The notes: a model not told the origin generated them from the letters alone. A stretch of DNA of 64,000 bases from Pedobacter cryoconitis (GCA_019352875.1 JAAAFW010000006.1:1705462-1769461); one strand, 5' to 3'; positions 1-9,665 are shown, counted from the first letter of the stretch. Made by a program: numbers and translations.

Positions 1-1090
1 GGCTTTCGATATCCTCGCCTGCGTCGAATAGTAATCTCCTGACGGCAGAATCAGTTACAACCTCTTGTGCCAGTACGATTGGTCGCAAGTGCAACTGAAC
101 TAGTTTCTGAACGAATTTCATTTTTTCGTTCAGAGGTAATTTTAATTGTGCGAAAATTTGAGGAACCATTTTCGCTCCCCTATCTTCATGACCGTGAAAT
201 GTCCAGCCCTGTTTTTCGTCGAAACGTTTGGTAGGTGGTTTGGCAATGTCGTGTAAAATCGCTGCCCATCGCAACCAGAGGTCTGTTGTTACTGTGCAAA
301 TATTATCCAGTACCTGAAGTGTATGGTAGAAATTATCCTTATGCCCTTTACCCTTAATGATTTCCACTCCATACAAATTTGCCATTTGCGGAAATATCAG
401 CTGAAGTAAACCTGTATCAAATAAATGTTTAAATCCAATAGATGGAACAGGGGAACTAATGATCTTATTCAACTCATCGGTAACACGTTCTTTTGAAACA
501 ATGCCTATACGGTCTTTTTGACTGGCAATTGCTGCCAATGCAGACTCCTCAATTTCAAAATTTAACTGGGTTGCGAAACGGATAGCACGCATCATACGCA
601 ATGGATCATCTGAAAAGGTGATTTCCGGGTCCAGTGGAGTACGGATGATTCGTCGTTCCAGGTCTTCCTGTCCCATGAAAGGGTCCACCAGTTCTCCAAA
701 GTTGTTTTTATTTAGAGATAAAGCGAGTGCATTGATGGTGAAATCTCTTCTTAACTGATCGTCCTGAATAGAACCATTTTCTACTATAGGTTTTCTGGAA
801 TCAGCCCGGTAAGACTCTTTCCTTGCACCTACAAATTCTATTTCAAGGTCTCTGTAGCGTAACATGGCCGTGCCAAAGCTCTTGAATACGGAAACTTTGC
901 TTTTCAGCAGTTTACCGCTGAGTTCTGCAAATTCAATTCCGTTACCCAGCACAACGATATCAATATCTTTGGAAGGTCTGTTCAGAAATATATCCCTGAC
1001 ATAGCCGCCGATCACATATGCCTCAATTTTATTTTCAGCAGCGATATCGGCAAGGATATTAAAAACAGGGTGTTCTAGATTATTTTTCAA
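1..1090 (-). CDS. cca: CCA-adding enzyme / tRNA nucleotidyltransferase (partial, C-terminus off the left edge)
   Basis: Adds or repairs the 3' CCA end of tRNAs in the cytoplasm. The minus-strand frame gives the class II nucleotidyltransferase head, with GGYVRD near the N-terminus and the metal-binding DIDIVV about 15 residues later. It then shows RRDFTINALAL and DDPLRMMRAIRFA of the head and neck, and an HD-type region with ILHDIAKP and FHGHEDRGA. The HD domain is an added phosphohydrolase module in many bacterial members. No ATG is available at the N-terminus. A TTG at 1088-1090 starts a frame reading L-K-N-N-L-E-H-P and is the likely start; the frame closes upstream at a TAA. The gene runs off the window at position 1, so its length cannot be judged. 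It diverges from nothing here and is followed upstream by the threonylcarbamoyl-AMP synthase gene on the same strand, about 65 bp away. Confidence 0.9.
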   Translation of the reverse strand, partial: MKNNLEHPVFNILADIAAENKIEAYVIGGYVRDIFLNRPSKDIDIVVLGNGIEFAELSGKLLKSKVSVFKSFGTAMLRYRDLEIEFVGARKESYRADSRKPIVENGSIQDDQLRRDFTINALALSLNKNNFGELVDPFMGQEDLERRIIRTPLDPEITFSDDPLRMMRAIRFATQLNFEIEESALAAIASQKDRIGIVSKERVTDELNKIISSPVPSIGFKHLFDTGLLQLIFPQMANLYGVEIIKGKGHKDNFYHTLQVLDNICTVTTDLWLRWAAILHDIAKPPTKRFDEKQGWTFHGHEDRGAKMVPQIFAQLKLPLNEKMKFVQKLVQLHLRPIVLAQEVVTDSAVRRLLFDAGEDIES

Positions 1091-1156
1091 TATGTATATA
1101 ATTGTTTACCCGGTCAACCCCAGAAAGGTTAAATGGATTTGCAAAAGTACAAAAAC

Positions 1157-1723
1157 TTACTTTCTTATGAAGGAAAATTGACCCGATGGTCCCAGTTTGA
1201 TGATGGTTGATGGTTTGCGCGGAGTTCTGTTTTCCTGTTCCCAATCGACAACATAGTCAACACCATTGATGATTTCTTCTTCCACCTCGTCGAAAAAAGC
1301 AGGTGAAGGATGACCGGAAATATTTGCGGAAGTAGATACAATAGGTTTACGAAAACGCTGTAGCAACGGTTCAACAAATTCATGTTTTACCATACGGATA
1401 CCAATCGATCCGTCTGGATTAATCACGTTTGGCGCCAGGTTTTTTGCCCCGGAAAAAATGATTGTCAATGGACTCTCGGCGTACTCGATCAAATCATACG
1501 CGACTTCCGGTACTTCCTGAACATAACTCTGCAGTTTATTATCATTGTCCAGTAGAATAATGAAACTTTTGTTCTGATCCCGTCCTTTCAATCTGCTGAT
1601 TTTTTCAACGGCATCGGGGTTAGTAGCATCACACCCTAAACCCCAAATCGTATCAGTAGGGTAGAGGATTATTCCACCATTTTTAAGCACAGTAAGTGCC
1701 TTTTCTATTTCCTGCTTTAACAT
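1157..1723 (-). CDS. tsaC: L-threonylcarbamoyladenylate synthase (Sua5/YciO/YrdC family)
   Basis: Makes threonylcarbamoyl-AMP from threonine, bicarbonate and ATP, the first step of the t6A modification at position 37 of ANN-decoding tRNAs. The 188-residue protein is a single YrdC domain with no Sua5 C-terminal extension. The family landmarks are present: LYPTDTIWGLGCD near residue 20, SRLKGRD with KSF following (binding-pocket lysines and arginines), IGIRMVKH, and STSANISG near residue 130. ATG start at 1721-1723. It sits between the CCA enzyme and a glycosyltransferase, all on the minus strand, so two tRNA-maturation genes are neighbours. Family assignment is firm. YrdC and YciO subfamilies are hard to separate by eye, so TsaC activity rather than a YciO-like role is inference. 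Confidence 0.88.
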   Translation of the reverse strand: MLKQEIEKALTVLKNGGIILYPTDTIWGLGCDATNPDAVEKISRLKGRDQNKSFIILLDNDNKLQSYVQEVPEVAYDLIEYAESPLTIIFSGAKNLAPNVINPDGSIGIRMVKHEFVEPLLQRFRKPIVSTSANISGHPSPAFFDEVEEEIINGVDYVVDWEQENRTPRKPSTIIKLGPSGQFSFIRK

Positions 1724-1755
1724 AATATGCGAATTTATTAAATATTCCGCAGGAA

Positions 1756-2901
1756 TCAGGACTTAAGGATAAGATCCTGATATGCAGACATAAGCTGAGA
1801 TGACAAGCTGGCCGTGCTAAACTTATCCAGGTATTTGAATCCGGCTTTAATCATATCTGAAGCAAGTTGCGCAGATTGTGTAACCCTGTTGGTAGCCTCA
1901 GCAAGTGCATCAGGATCATCCGGACTAATGTAGATGGAGTCTGGCCCGCCAGCTTCTTCCAGGCAGGAACCCGTCGCAGCGACAACCGGTACGCCGCTGT
2001 ACATAGCTTCAATTACTGGAATACCGAAGCCCTCGTAAAAAGAAGGATATATGAATAAGGCAGCCCCCTGATAAATAGCAGGAAGGTCGGTAAATGGGAT
2101 GTTTTCGAGGAAAATTATACGGTCCTGTAACCGCAGTTCTGAAATCTCTTTTGCAACCCGGTCAGCATATGCTTGTTTTTTTCCAACTACAACGAGTTTA
2201 TATGCGGCGTCTATTTTTGGTAAAGCGCGGATGATCAGCAATAAATTCTTACGGGCTTCTATAGTTCCGACATTAAGAAGATATTTTACAGGCTCTCCCG
2301 CGGACGTTGTCAGACTGTATTTATTCAGAATGTCGTTTCGCTGATCAGGAGGTAAAAGTGTTTTGAAGCTATCATCACAGCTTTGATAGAGTACCTGTAT
2401 TTTTTCTGAAGGCGTCTGATAGTAATGGATGATATCTTGTTTTGTTTTTTCTGAAATGGCAATAATCAGATCTGCATGCTGACAGGCGTATTTACTTTTA
2501 GTATCATAGATGAAACGGTCTGTCCAGCGATAATGCTGTGGAAAACGCAGATAGATCAAATCATGAATAGTGACCACTTTTTTTGTGCTGGCGGGAATCT
2601 GGAATGGAATTTCATTGCTCAGCCCATGGTAGATGTCGATGTTATCTTTTAACAGCTGCTTGCCTATACCTACACTTCTCCATAATGCTTTCAGTAAAGT
2701 ACCAGAAGGTGCAAGACATAAATGTACACCGGGTAACTTGAAGAAAGAACTAATTTGTCCTGAAGATTTAACTTTAGGCGTATAAACAAAATACTGATTT
2801 TCCGGGAAATATCCGGCTAACTGTTCAATCAGGGATCTGCTGTAATTACCTAAGCCTGTCAGGTTATTCGCAGCCCGCTTTCCATCGAAGCCTACTTTCA
2901 T
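1756..2901 (-). CDS. Glycosyltransferase, GT4 family (GT-B fold)
   Basis: Probably transfers a sugar from a nucleotide-sugar donor to a cell-surface glycan or lipid acceptor. The 381-residue protein has the two-Rossmann GT-B layout. The N-terminal acceptor domain begins with the KVGFDGKRAANNLTGLGNYS type of start usual for the WbnK/mannosyltransferase-like GT4 group. The C-terminal donor domain has LNVGTIEARKNL near residue 215 and the EX7E motif in YEGFGIPVIEAMYSG near residue 290. There is no signal peptide or membrane segment, consistent with an enzyme acting at the inner face of the membrane. It is not surrounded by other polysaccharide genes, so the substrate cannot be inferred from context. 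The start is the ATG at 2899-2901; the gap to the tsaC gene is about 30 bp and co-transcription is plausible. Confidence 0.85.
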   Translation of the reverse strand: MKVGFDGKRAANNLTGLGNYSRSLIEQLAGYFPENQYFVYTPKVKSSGQISSFFKLPGVHLCLAPSGTLLKALWRSVGIGKQLLKDNIDIYHGLSNEIPFQIPASTKKVVTIHDLIYLRFPQHYRWTDRFIYDTKSKYACQHADLIIAISEKTKQDIIHYYQTPSEKIQVLYQSCDDSFKTLLPPDQRNDILNKYSLTTSAGEPVKYLLNVGTIEARKNLLLIIRALPKIDAAYKLVVVGKKQAYADRVAKEISELRLQDRIIFLENIPFTDLPAIYQGAALFIYPSFYEGFGIPVIEAMYSGVPVVAATGSCLEEAGGPDSIYISPDDPDALAEATNRVTQSAQLASDMIKAGFKYLDKFSTASLSSQLMSAYQDLILKS

Positions 2902-2935
2902 GTTTTATATTCGCTTTTGCTGTAATAATATATTT

Positions 2936-3052
2936 ATGCGCATAATATTTCGACAAGCTTACGAAAGACTGAAAAATACACATAATGAAAGCCTGGATCT
3001 TTCCTTGCTTTCTTATGAATTATCTGCCGGAGTGGCGGAAGATCTAATCTAA
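2936..3052 (+). CDS. Possible 38-residue small ORF or gene remnant
   Basis: An ATG-initiated plus-strand frame encodes 38 residues, beginning M-R-I-I-F-R-Q-A-Y-E-R-L and ending A-G-V-A-E-D-L-I. The composition is soluble and helix-like. The segment LLSYELSAGVAEDL weakly recalls the C-terminal helical region of the tRNA-modifying GTPase MnmE, but the resemblance is too short to rely on. It lies between two minus-strand genes, starts in the upstream region of the glycosyltransferase gene and ends at the T-tract of the dapD terminator. It may be chance. Confidence 0.25.
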   Translation: MRIIFRQAYERLKNTHNESLDLSLLSYELSAGVAEDLI

Positions 3053-3109
3053 AAAATAAGAAATGGCCAGGAGCAGGTGAATGTTTGCACGTTTACGAAC
3101 TCCTGGCCA
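3050..3109 (-). terminator. Rho-independent terminator of dapD
   Basis: A 10-bp perfect stem (TGGCCAGGAG at 3064-3073 with CTCCTGGCCA at 3100-3109) has a 26-nt loop. On the minus strand it is followed by a T-rich tract (3050-3063), directly downstream of the dapD stop codon. Confidence 0.7.
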
Positions 3110-3116
3110 GATCTGA

Positions 3117-3935
3117 TTAAACGGCTACATTGTTTTCTCTCAATGCATCATTTAAGGACGTTTTTTTATCTGTAGATTCTTTACGTTTACCAATGATTAA
3201 CGCACAAGGAACCTGGTATTCCCCAGCAGGGAATTTTTTAGTGTAGCTACCTGGAATCACCACAGATCTTGCCGGAACAACACCTTTGTATTCAACAGGA
3301 GTACTACCAGAAACATCGATTATTTTAGTTGAAGCAGTTAAAACTACATTCGCACCCAAGACAGCCTCCGTTTCTACTTTCACACCTTCAACAACAATCG
3401 CTCTTGAACCCAGGAAGCAGTTGTCTTCGATAATAACCGGCGCAGCCTGAATCGGCTCCAGTACACCACCGATACCAACACCACCGCTCAAGTGAACATT
3501 TTTGCCAATTTGTGCACATGAACCAACAGTGGCCCAGGTATCAACCATTGTACCTTCATCAATATAAGCACCAATGTTTACATAAGAAGGCATCAGAATT
3601 ACACCTTTAGCGATATACGCTCCAAAGCGCGCACTTGCTCCAGGTACAACACGTACACCTAGTTCTTTATAATTGGTTTTTAATTTCATTTTATCATGGA
3701 ACATGAAAGGACCAGCCTGGATTTCTTTCATCTCCCGAATCGGGAAATAAAGGATAACAGCTTTTTTAATCCATTCGTTAATTCCCCATGAATTTAATAC
3801 TGGCTCTGCAACGCGCATTTCACCACTGTCTAGGTGCATGACTACGGTTTCAATCGCCTCACAATATTGTGGATATTCTAACAAGGTCCTGTCTTCCCAG
3901 GCAGCCTCGATTAATTTTTTCAAATCCTGAATCAT
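3117..3935 (-). CDS. dapD: 2,3,4,5-tetrahydropyridine-2,6-dicarboxylate N-succinyltransferase
   Basis: Succinylates tetrahydrodipicolinate from succinyl-CoA in the succinylase branch of lysine and meso-diaminopimelate synthesis, and so feeds peptidoglycan. The 272-residue length matches the family. The N-terminal helical domain runs to about residue 100. A left-handed beta-helix of hexapeptide repeats then follows (for example GAYIDEGTMVDTWATVGSCA and VHLSGGVGIGGVLEP), and EDNCFLGSRAIVVEGV is the active-site region. The start ATG is at 3933-3935, after an AT-rich leader. On the minus strand the leader holds a near-match to the -7 box (TATTTTG, one base short in the spacer). The gene ends at a strong hairpin terminator, so it appears monocistronic. 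It is divergent from the S4-domain gene about 75 bp away. Confidence 0.95.
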   Translation of the reverse strand: MIQDLKKLIEAAWEDRTLLEYPQYCEAIETVVMHLDSGEMRVAEPVLNSWGINEWIKKAVILYFPIREMKEIQAGPFMFHDKMKLKTNYKELGVRVVPGASARFGAYIAKGVILMPSYVNIGAYIDEGTMVDTWATVGSCAQIGKNVHLSGGVGIGGVLEPIQAAPVIIEDNCFLGSRAIVVEGVKVETEAVLGANVVLTASTKIIDVSGSTPVEYKGVVPARSVVIPGSYTKKFPAGEYQVPCALIIGKRKESTDKKTSLNDALRENNVAV

Positions 3936-3977
3936 TGTTAAATTTTATTTATTCGCAAAATAAATGAATTTTATGTA

Positions 3978-4006
3978 TTGAGCGATCTTTTATTGGTGTA
4001 TTTTTG
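3978..4006 (+). promoter_or_regulatory. Bacteroidota-type promoter, TTG-N18-TATTTTTG
   Basis: TTG at 3978-3980, an 18-nt spacer and TATTTTTG at 3999-4006 fit the Bacteroidota sigma-ABfr consensus. The box ends only six bases before the ATG at 4013, so the 5' UTR would be close to zero. It also argues against the upstream TTG at 4004 as the start codon, because that TTG lies inside the box. Confidence 0.6.
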
Positions 4007-4012
4007 ATTTTT

Positions 4013-4414
4013 ATGGCAGAGCAGGAAAAACTAAGGATAGACAAATACTTATGGGCAATAAGATTGTTTAAAACCAGAACTTTAGCGACTGAAGCATGTA
4101 AAGCTGGAAGAGTAAAACAGAACGGGCAGAATATAAAAGCTTCGGCGATAGTTAAACCCGGAGATGTTTATCAAGTATCTAAAGGTATAGAAAAGAAAAT
4201 CATAGAAGTTGTAGAACTCCTTTATAATAGGGTGGAATCAAAGATTGCGGTGACCAAATACAAGGATATTACACCGCTGGAAGAAACACAAGGTTATAAA
4301 TCTGTATTTCATTCTCCGGTTCTGATCAGAGACAGAGGTGCAGGAAGACCGACTAAAAGGGACAGGCGTGAAATCGATGACCTTACTGATAACCTGTTTG
4401 AGGAAGATAAATAA
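4013..4414 (+). CDS. S4-domain RNA-binding protein (Hsp15/HslR-like)
   Basis: A 133-residue protein with an N-terminal S4 RNA-binding domain (residues about 6-65: LRIDKYLWAIRLFKTRTLA, then AGRVKQNGQNIKASAIVKPGD). A basic C-terminal tail follows, with GRPTKRDRREID. The architecture and length match Hsp15, which in E. coli binds free 50S subunits carrying a stalled nascent chain and helps recycle them; transfer of that role to this protein is inference. The ATG at 4013 is preferred to the in-frame TTG at 4004 because the TTG overlaps the promoter box. The gene is single, divergent from dapD, and ends at a large hairpin. Confidence 0.85.
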   Translation: MAEQEKLRIDKYLWAIRLFKTRTLATEACKAGRVKQNGQNIKASAIVKPGDVYQVSKGIEKKIIEVVELLYNRVESKIAVTKYKDITPLEETQGYKSVFHSPVLIRDRGAGRPTKRDRREIDDLTDNLFEEDK

Positions 4415-4446
4415 TCTAAAGCGAATACTATTCGCAGACGATAAAA

Positions 4447-4518
4447 CAAAAAAGCCCCGGTGTGAAGTGCCCAAATAAGTGTCTAACTTTTTGGGGCACT
4501 TCACACCGGAGCTTTTTT
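4447..4518. terminator. Bidirectional hairpin terminator with IS3-end-like sequence
   Basis: A 16-bp perfect stem (4457-4472 with 4494-4509) encloses a 21-nt loop. An A-tract precedes it and a T-tract follows, so it can end transcription of the S4 gene (plus) and of the OmpH gene (minus). Read on the minus strand from 4503, the right arm plus loop begins TGAAGTGCCCCAAAAAGTTA and continues G-A-C-A, which looks like an IS3/IS150-group terminal inverted repeat. Confidence 0.75.
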
Positions 4519-4557
4519 TGCTTTCAGTTCAGGTTTAATACCTGGAAACCGGGATGC

Positions 4558-5163
4558 TTATTTTTTGTCTGATTTATAACCTTCGTTTAAACCTACAATA
4601 ACTTCACTTGTAACATCCAGTGATGCATCAGCGAATAAGATTGCGCTGTTACCTTTCTGGTAAGTAAGTACCATTTTGTACCCTTTACCTTTGGCGTAAA
4701 CTTTCAGGTAATCTGCAATTTTGTTATACAGTTTTTCTTGTTCTTCAGCCTGCTCATTTTGTAAAGCTGCACCTGCATTTTGCTGATAAGTCTGTAATTC
4801 CTGTTGTTTACGGCCTAATCTTTCTTCAGTAGAGGCACGCTGATCAGCAGGCATCGTATTTTGTGATTGCTGGTATTGCGCTACTTCACGCTGAAAAGCC
4901 TGCTGTTTAGAAGCCAGGTCAGTTTGGGCAGATTTAGATTTTGCATCCAGTTTTACTTTTAAATCTTTGAAATACTGGTATTTTGTTAATAAAGAGTCCG
5001 AATCAACGTAAACAATCGGCTCTCCACTTTTAACTGAAGCTGTTTCAGTTTTAGCGGTACTGCCTGTCGCTGCGCCATTGTCTTTATTCTGGCAGGATGC
5101 CATTACGGAAACTAATGCTACAGCTGTAGCCAGAGTGCCTAGTTTAAAGGATTTGTTATTCAT
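4558..5163 (-). CDS. OmpH/Skp-family lipoprotein
   Basis: A 201-residue envelope protein with a lipoprotein signal. A basic N-terminus and a hydrophobic stretch are followed by the lipobox VMAS-C at about residue 24, then a low-complexity linker rich in Thr, Ala, Lys and Glu. The remaining region is the OmpH/Skp fold: IVYVDSDSLLTKYQYFK at about residue 50, a long Gln-rich coiled coil (tentacle helices) and a C-terminal strand around MVLTYQKGN. Skp-type proteins hold unfolded outer-membrane proteins in the periplasm. The lipid anchor sets this one apart from the two soluble copies beside bamA at 42.7-43.9 kb. Two -7-like boxes lie upstream on the minus strand. Confidence 0.85.
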   Translation of the reverse strand: MNNKSFKLGTLATAVALVSVMASCQNKDNGAATGSTAKTETASVKSGEPIVYVDSDSLLTKYQYFKDLKVKLDAKSKSAQTDLASKQQAFQREVAQYQQSQNTMPADQRASTEERLGRKQQELQTYQQNAGAALQNEQAEEQEKLYNKIADYLKVYAKGKGYKMVLTYQKGNSAILFADASLDVTSEVIVGLNEGYKSDKK

Positions 5164-5202
5164 TTATTGTAATTTATTAAATGTTTTTAATTCAAATTTC
5201 AG

Positions 5203-5210
5203 CAAATATA
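5203..5210 (-). promoter_or_regulatory. -7 box TATATTTG upstream of the OmpH lipoprotein gene
   Basis: On the minus strand TATATTTG matches TAnnTTTG, about 40 bases before the ATG at 5163. A second match (TAATTTTG) lies further upstream. No clear -33 TTG at the usual spacing is visible. Confidence 0.4.
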
Positions 5211-5310
5211 AAATTTCAAAATTAGTATCCTAAATATGTGGTTTTTTTTACGTCATTATTAGGTATTTAGCATCAAATAGTTATCCACATTTGCCTTTAA
5301 TTGGGCTTAA

Positions 5311-7305
<1,995 letters not shown>

Positions 7306-7324
7306 TCTGAAAAATATATCAAAC

Positions 7325-7361
7325 AAAAAAGGTTCCTCCATAAATGGAGGAACCTTTTTTT
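7325..7361. terminator. Bidirectional terminator between gyrB and the retropepsin-like gene
   Basis: A stem of 12 bp (7330-7341 with 7344-7355, tightly looped) is flanked by an A-tract and a T-tract, placed between two convergent genes. Confidence 0.85.
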
Positions 7362-7379
7362 ATGGGTAAAAATGTAATT

Positions 7380-7874
7380 CTACTTCTTTTTATTTTTCTT
7401 AGCGGCCTGATTTCTGCTTTTCTTTTCTGATTTTTTCTTACTCTTCTTTTCGATGCCAGCTTTGCATGTCATGCAAAGCTTACCACAATTGATAATGGCT
7501 TTGTAGGTCTGTAAAATATCACAACCGACAATACCTACCACAGCAGGATGTCCCATTTGCTGATATGCCTCATTTACCGAATCCAGATCCAGGCCGACAG
7601 CAGGATAGTTCCTTATTTTCAGCTTACCGATCTTAAATTTTGGAAAGACAGTCTGCACGGTATCAGTAGTACTGAATAATGTAGTTGCTCCGGTTTCTGC
7701 AGTCGCATAGTCCAGACTATACTGCTGAATAAATGATTTATTAAATACAGAGCGTGATGCACCTGTATCCAAGACAGCCCAGCTTTTCTGCCCGTAAACA
7801 ACAATTTCCACCAATAGGTGGAAACCGTCATCATTAAGGCTAATGAGCCTTAAAGGAATTTTAATCCGCTGCAT
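7380..7874 (-). CDS. Retropepsin-like aspartic protease (clan AA) with lysine-rich tail
   Basis: A 164-residue protein with one pepsin-type half-site. AVLDTGASRSVFN at about residues 33-45 holds the catalytic DTGAS, and GIVGCDILQ near residue 115 corresponds to the hydrophobic-hydrophobic-Gly motif of retropepsins. Such single-domain proteins act as homodimers, each subunit giving one Asp. No signal peptide or membrane segment is seen, so it should be cytoplasmic. The last 20-odd residues are almost all Lys, Ser, Arg and Asn, a tail that could bind nucleic acid or acidic surfaces (inference). The start ATG abuts the mdh stop codon (TAAATG), so the two are almost certainly one operon. The substrate is unknown; it could also be a non-peptidase ligand-binding relative. 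Confidence 0.75.
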   Translation of the reverse strand: MQRIKIPLRLISLNDDGFHLLVEIVVYGQKSWAVLDTGASRSVFNKSFIQQYSLDYATAETGATTLFSTTDTVQTVFPKFKIGKLKIRNYPAVGLDLDSVNEAYQQMGHPAVVGIVGCDILQTYKAIINCGKLCMTCKAGIEKKSKKKSEKKSRNQAAKKNKKK

Positions 7875-8813
7875 TTAGATAAGATTCATTTCTTTAAGCA
7901 CAGCATTCATACTTCTCACTGCGTCAGCACTTTTCGCAAATGCGGCTCGTTCTGTATCATTCAGTTTAAAGTCTATAATTTTTTCCCATCCGTTACGGCC
8001 GATAATTACAGGTACACCCAAACAGATATCCTGCTGACCGTATTCTCCTTCCAGAGATACACAGCAGGTGAATAATTTCTTCTCATCACGGATAATACTT
8101 TCTACCAGGGCAGCTCCGGCCGCACCAGGTGCGTACCATGCAGAAGTTCCGATCAAACCTGTCAGTGTGGCGCCGCCTACCATTGTGTCGGCAGCAACCT
8201 TCGCTAAAGTAGCCTCATCCAGTAATTCTGATACGGGAAAGCTTTGGTAAGTAGCATATCTTGTCAGTGGGATCATAGTCGTATCTCCGTGTCCGCCGAT
8301 TACAAATCCCTGCAGATCATTGGCATTGCATTTCAGTGCAACACTCAGGTAATATCTGAAACGTGCGCTGTCCAGTGTACCTCCCATACCGATGATTCTG
8401 TTTTTAGGAAGGCCTAAAGAACGTAGAGCCAGGTAGGTCATAGTATCCATTGGGTTACTGATCACGATAATAATCGCATCCGGTGAATACTTCAGGATAT
8501 TTTCGGCCACACCTTTTACGATACCAGCATTAATTCCAATGAGTTCCTCACGTGTCATGCCAGGTTTGCGGGGAAGACCGGAAGTAATTACTGCGACAGC
8601 AGACCCTGCTGTTTTGCTATAGTCATTAGTTACTCCGCTTACCTGGGTATTGAAGCCAAGTAAAGCAGCAGTTTGCATCATGTCAATGGCTTTACCTTCG
8701 GCAAAACCTTCTTTGATGTCTAATAAAACCAACTCTTCAGCCAGATCTTTGCGGGCGATATTATCTGCACAGGTAGCACCAACGGCTCCTGCACCTACAA
8801 CCGTAATCTTCAT
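7875..8813 (-). CDS. mdh: Malate dehydrogenase (LDH-like type)
   Basis: Interconverts malate and oxaloacetate with NAD in the TCA cycle. The 312-residue protein has the Rossmann GAGAVG motif at residues 7-12, the NAD-specific acid in LLDIKEG, and ISNPMDTMTYLA for the cofactor and active-site loop. The substrate arginines lie in GLPRKPGMTREE, and the catalytic histidine is in GGHGDTTMIPL. The arginine at the specificity loop (PRKPGMTR) fits malate rather than lactate dehydrogenase. ATG start at 8811-8813, with a TATATTTG box about 22 bases upstream. The next gene, a retropepsin-like protein, begins immediately after the stop codon. Confidence 0.95.
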   Translation of the reverse strand: MKITVVGAGAVGATCADNIARKDLAEELVLLDIKEGFAEGKAIDMMQTAALLGFNTQVSGVTNDYSKTAGSAVAVITSGLPRKPGMTREELIGINAGIVKGVAENILKYSPDAIIIVISNPMDTMTYLALRSLGLPKNRIIGMGGTLDSARFRYYLSVALKCNANDLQGFVIGGHGDTTMIPLTRYATYQSFPVSELLDEATLAKVAADTMVGGATLTGLIGTSAWYAPGAAGAALVESIIRDEKKLFTCCVSLEGEYGQQDICLGVPVIIGRNGWEKIIDFKLNDTERAAFAKSADAVRSMNAVLKEMNLI

Positions 8814-8834
8814 AGTTAATATTTAAATGATGAT

Positions 8835-8842
8835 CAAATATA
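8835..8842 (-). promoter_or_regulatory. -7 box TATATTTG for mdh
   Basis: A minus-strand TAnnTTTG match ends about 20 bases before the mdh ATG. The -33 region is T-rich without a clean TTG. Confidence 0.45.
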
Positions 8843-8973
8843 TCAGGCAATTTAAGGCAGAAAAACACCCGCTAAAACGCCTGACAATTCGCACAAGGTA
8901 GAAAAATTAAGGGAGTTTTAAAAAACGCTTTTTAAAACTTTATGTATGCTTCGTGGTTTTATCTTAAAGAATT

Positions 8974-8981
8974 TACATTTG
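8974..8981 (+). promoter_or_regulatory. -7 box TACATTTG upstream of the lipocalin gene
   Basis: TACATTTG lies 30 bases before the ATG at 9012 and within the longer frame that opens at 8946, which favours the shorter protein. Confidence 0.4.
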
Positions 8982-9011
8982 CTTTATATCCGCAAAACAT
9001 TAAATCATATC

Positions 9012-9509
9012 ATGGATAATACACCGGTAGAAAAAGTCGATATCATGTCTTATGCAGGAAGGTGGTTTGTCATATATGCACTGCCCGCGACAGTAGATAA
9101 GAGCTGGAGAGATACTACGGAAACTTATGTAATCCATCCTGACGGTTATTATGCTGTCTTTACAACATACCGGCTACCAGGTGATGACGGGCAGAAATAT
9201 GTAAGATCTAAACTTTTTGTAGTTAGGGGAACTGGTAATGCCGAGATGAAATCACAGTTTGTATGGCCGGTAAGAATGGATTACTGGATTATAGAACTGG
9301 CAGAAGATTATTCCTATGCCGTTGTTGGACACCCTAAACATAAGCAACTTTGTATCCTCTCCAGGAAACCATTCTTGGATGAAGAACTGGCAACTGAAGT
9401 CATTGAACGCTGTCGTCGAAAAGGATATGAAATAGCCAAACTTGTTCGTCAGCCGCATGCCAATGCACACGCTGGGAAACCTTCTCATCAGAATTCTTCC
9501 TGGAATTAA
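9012..9509 (+). CDS. Lipocalin family protein (Blc-like)
   Basis: A 165-residue single-domain lipocalin, binding small hydrophobic ligands. The first strand carries the GxW signature in YAGRWFVIYALP, followed by DTTETYVIHPDGYYAV. The most Blc-like block is DYWIIELAEDYSYAVVGHP, then KQLCILSRKP and a C-terminal helix. E. coli Blc is an outer-membrane lipoprotein with affinity for lysophospholipids. Here neither the start at 9012 nor the longer frame from 8946 gives a convincing signal peptide or lipobox, so a cytoplasmic protein is likely. The tail after about residue 140 is His- and Asn-rich. Start chosen from the MDNTPVEKVDIMSYAGRW context and the promoter box. Confidence 0.8.
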   Translation: MDNTPVEKVDIMSYAGRWFVIYALPATVDKSWRDTTETYVIHPDGYYAVFTTYRLPGDDGQKYVRSKLFVVRGTGNAEMKSQFVWPVRMDYWIIELAEDYSYAVVGHPKHKQLCILSRKPFLDEELATEVIERCRRKGYEIAKLVRQPHANAHAGKPSHQNSSWN

Positions 9510-9616
9510 AATTAAATTTTAAATCTCCTTAATACGTATAGCGCATTTAACCAAAACATATGTGGCTTTGGTGACGCCATTTCTCAAAAATCCTTTATTC
9601 GCGATTTAAAAAAACG

Positions 9617-9624
9617 TAATTTTG
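9617..9624 (+). promoter_or_regulatory. -7 box TAATTTTG for dnaE
   Basis: A TAnnTTTG match lies 41 bases before the dnaE ATG. No clear -33 TTG is present. Confidence 0.4.
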
Positions 9625-9665
9625 TCTATCAGGCTTAATCAGCCAGGATTCTTAATTACCCATCT

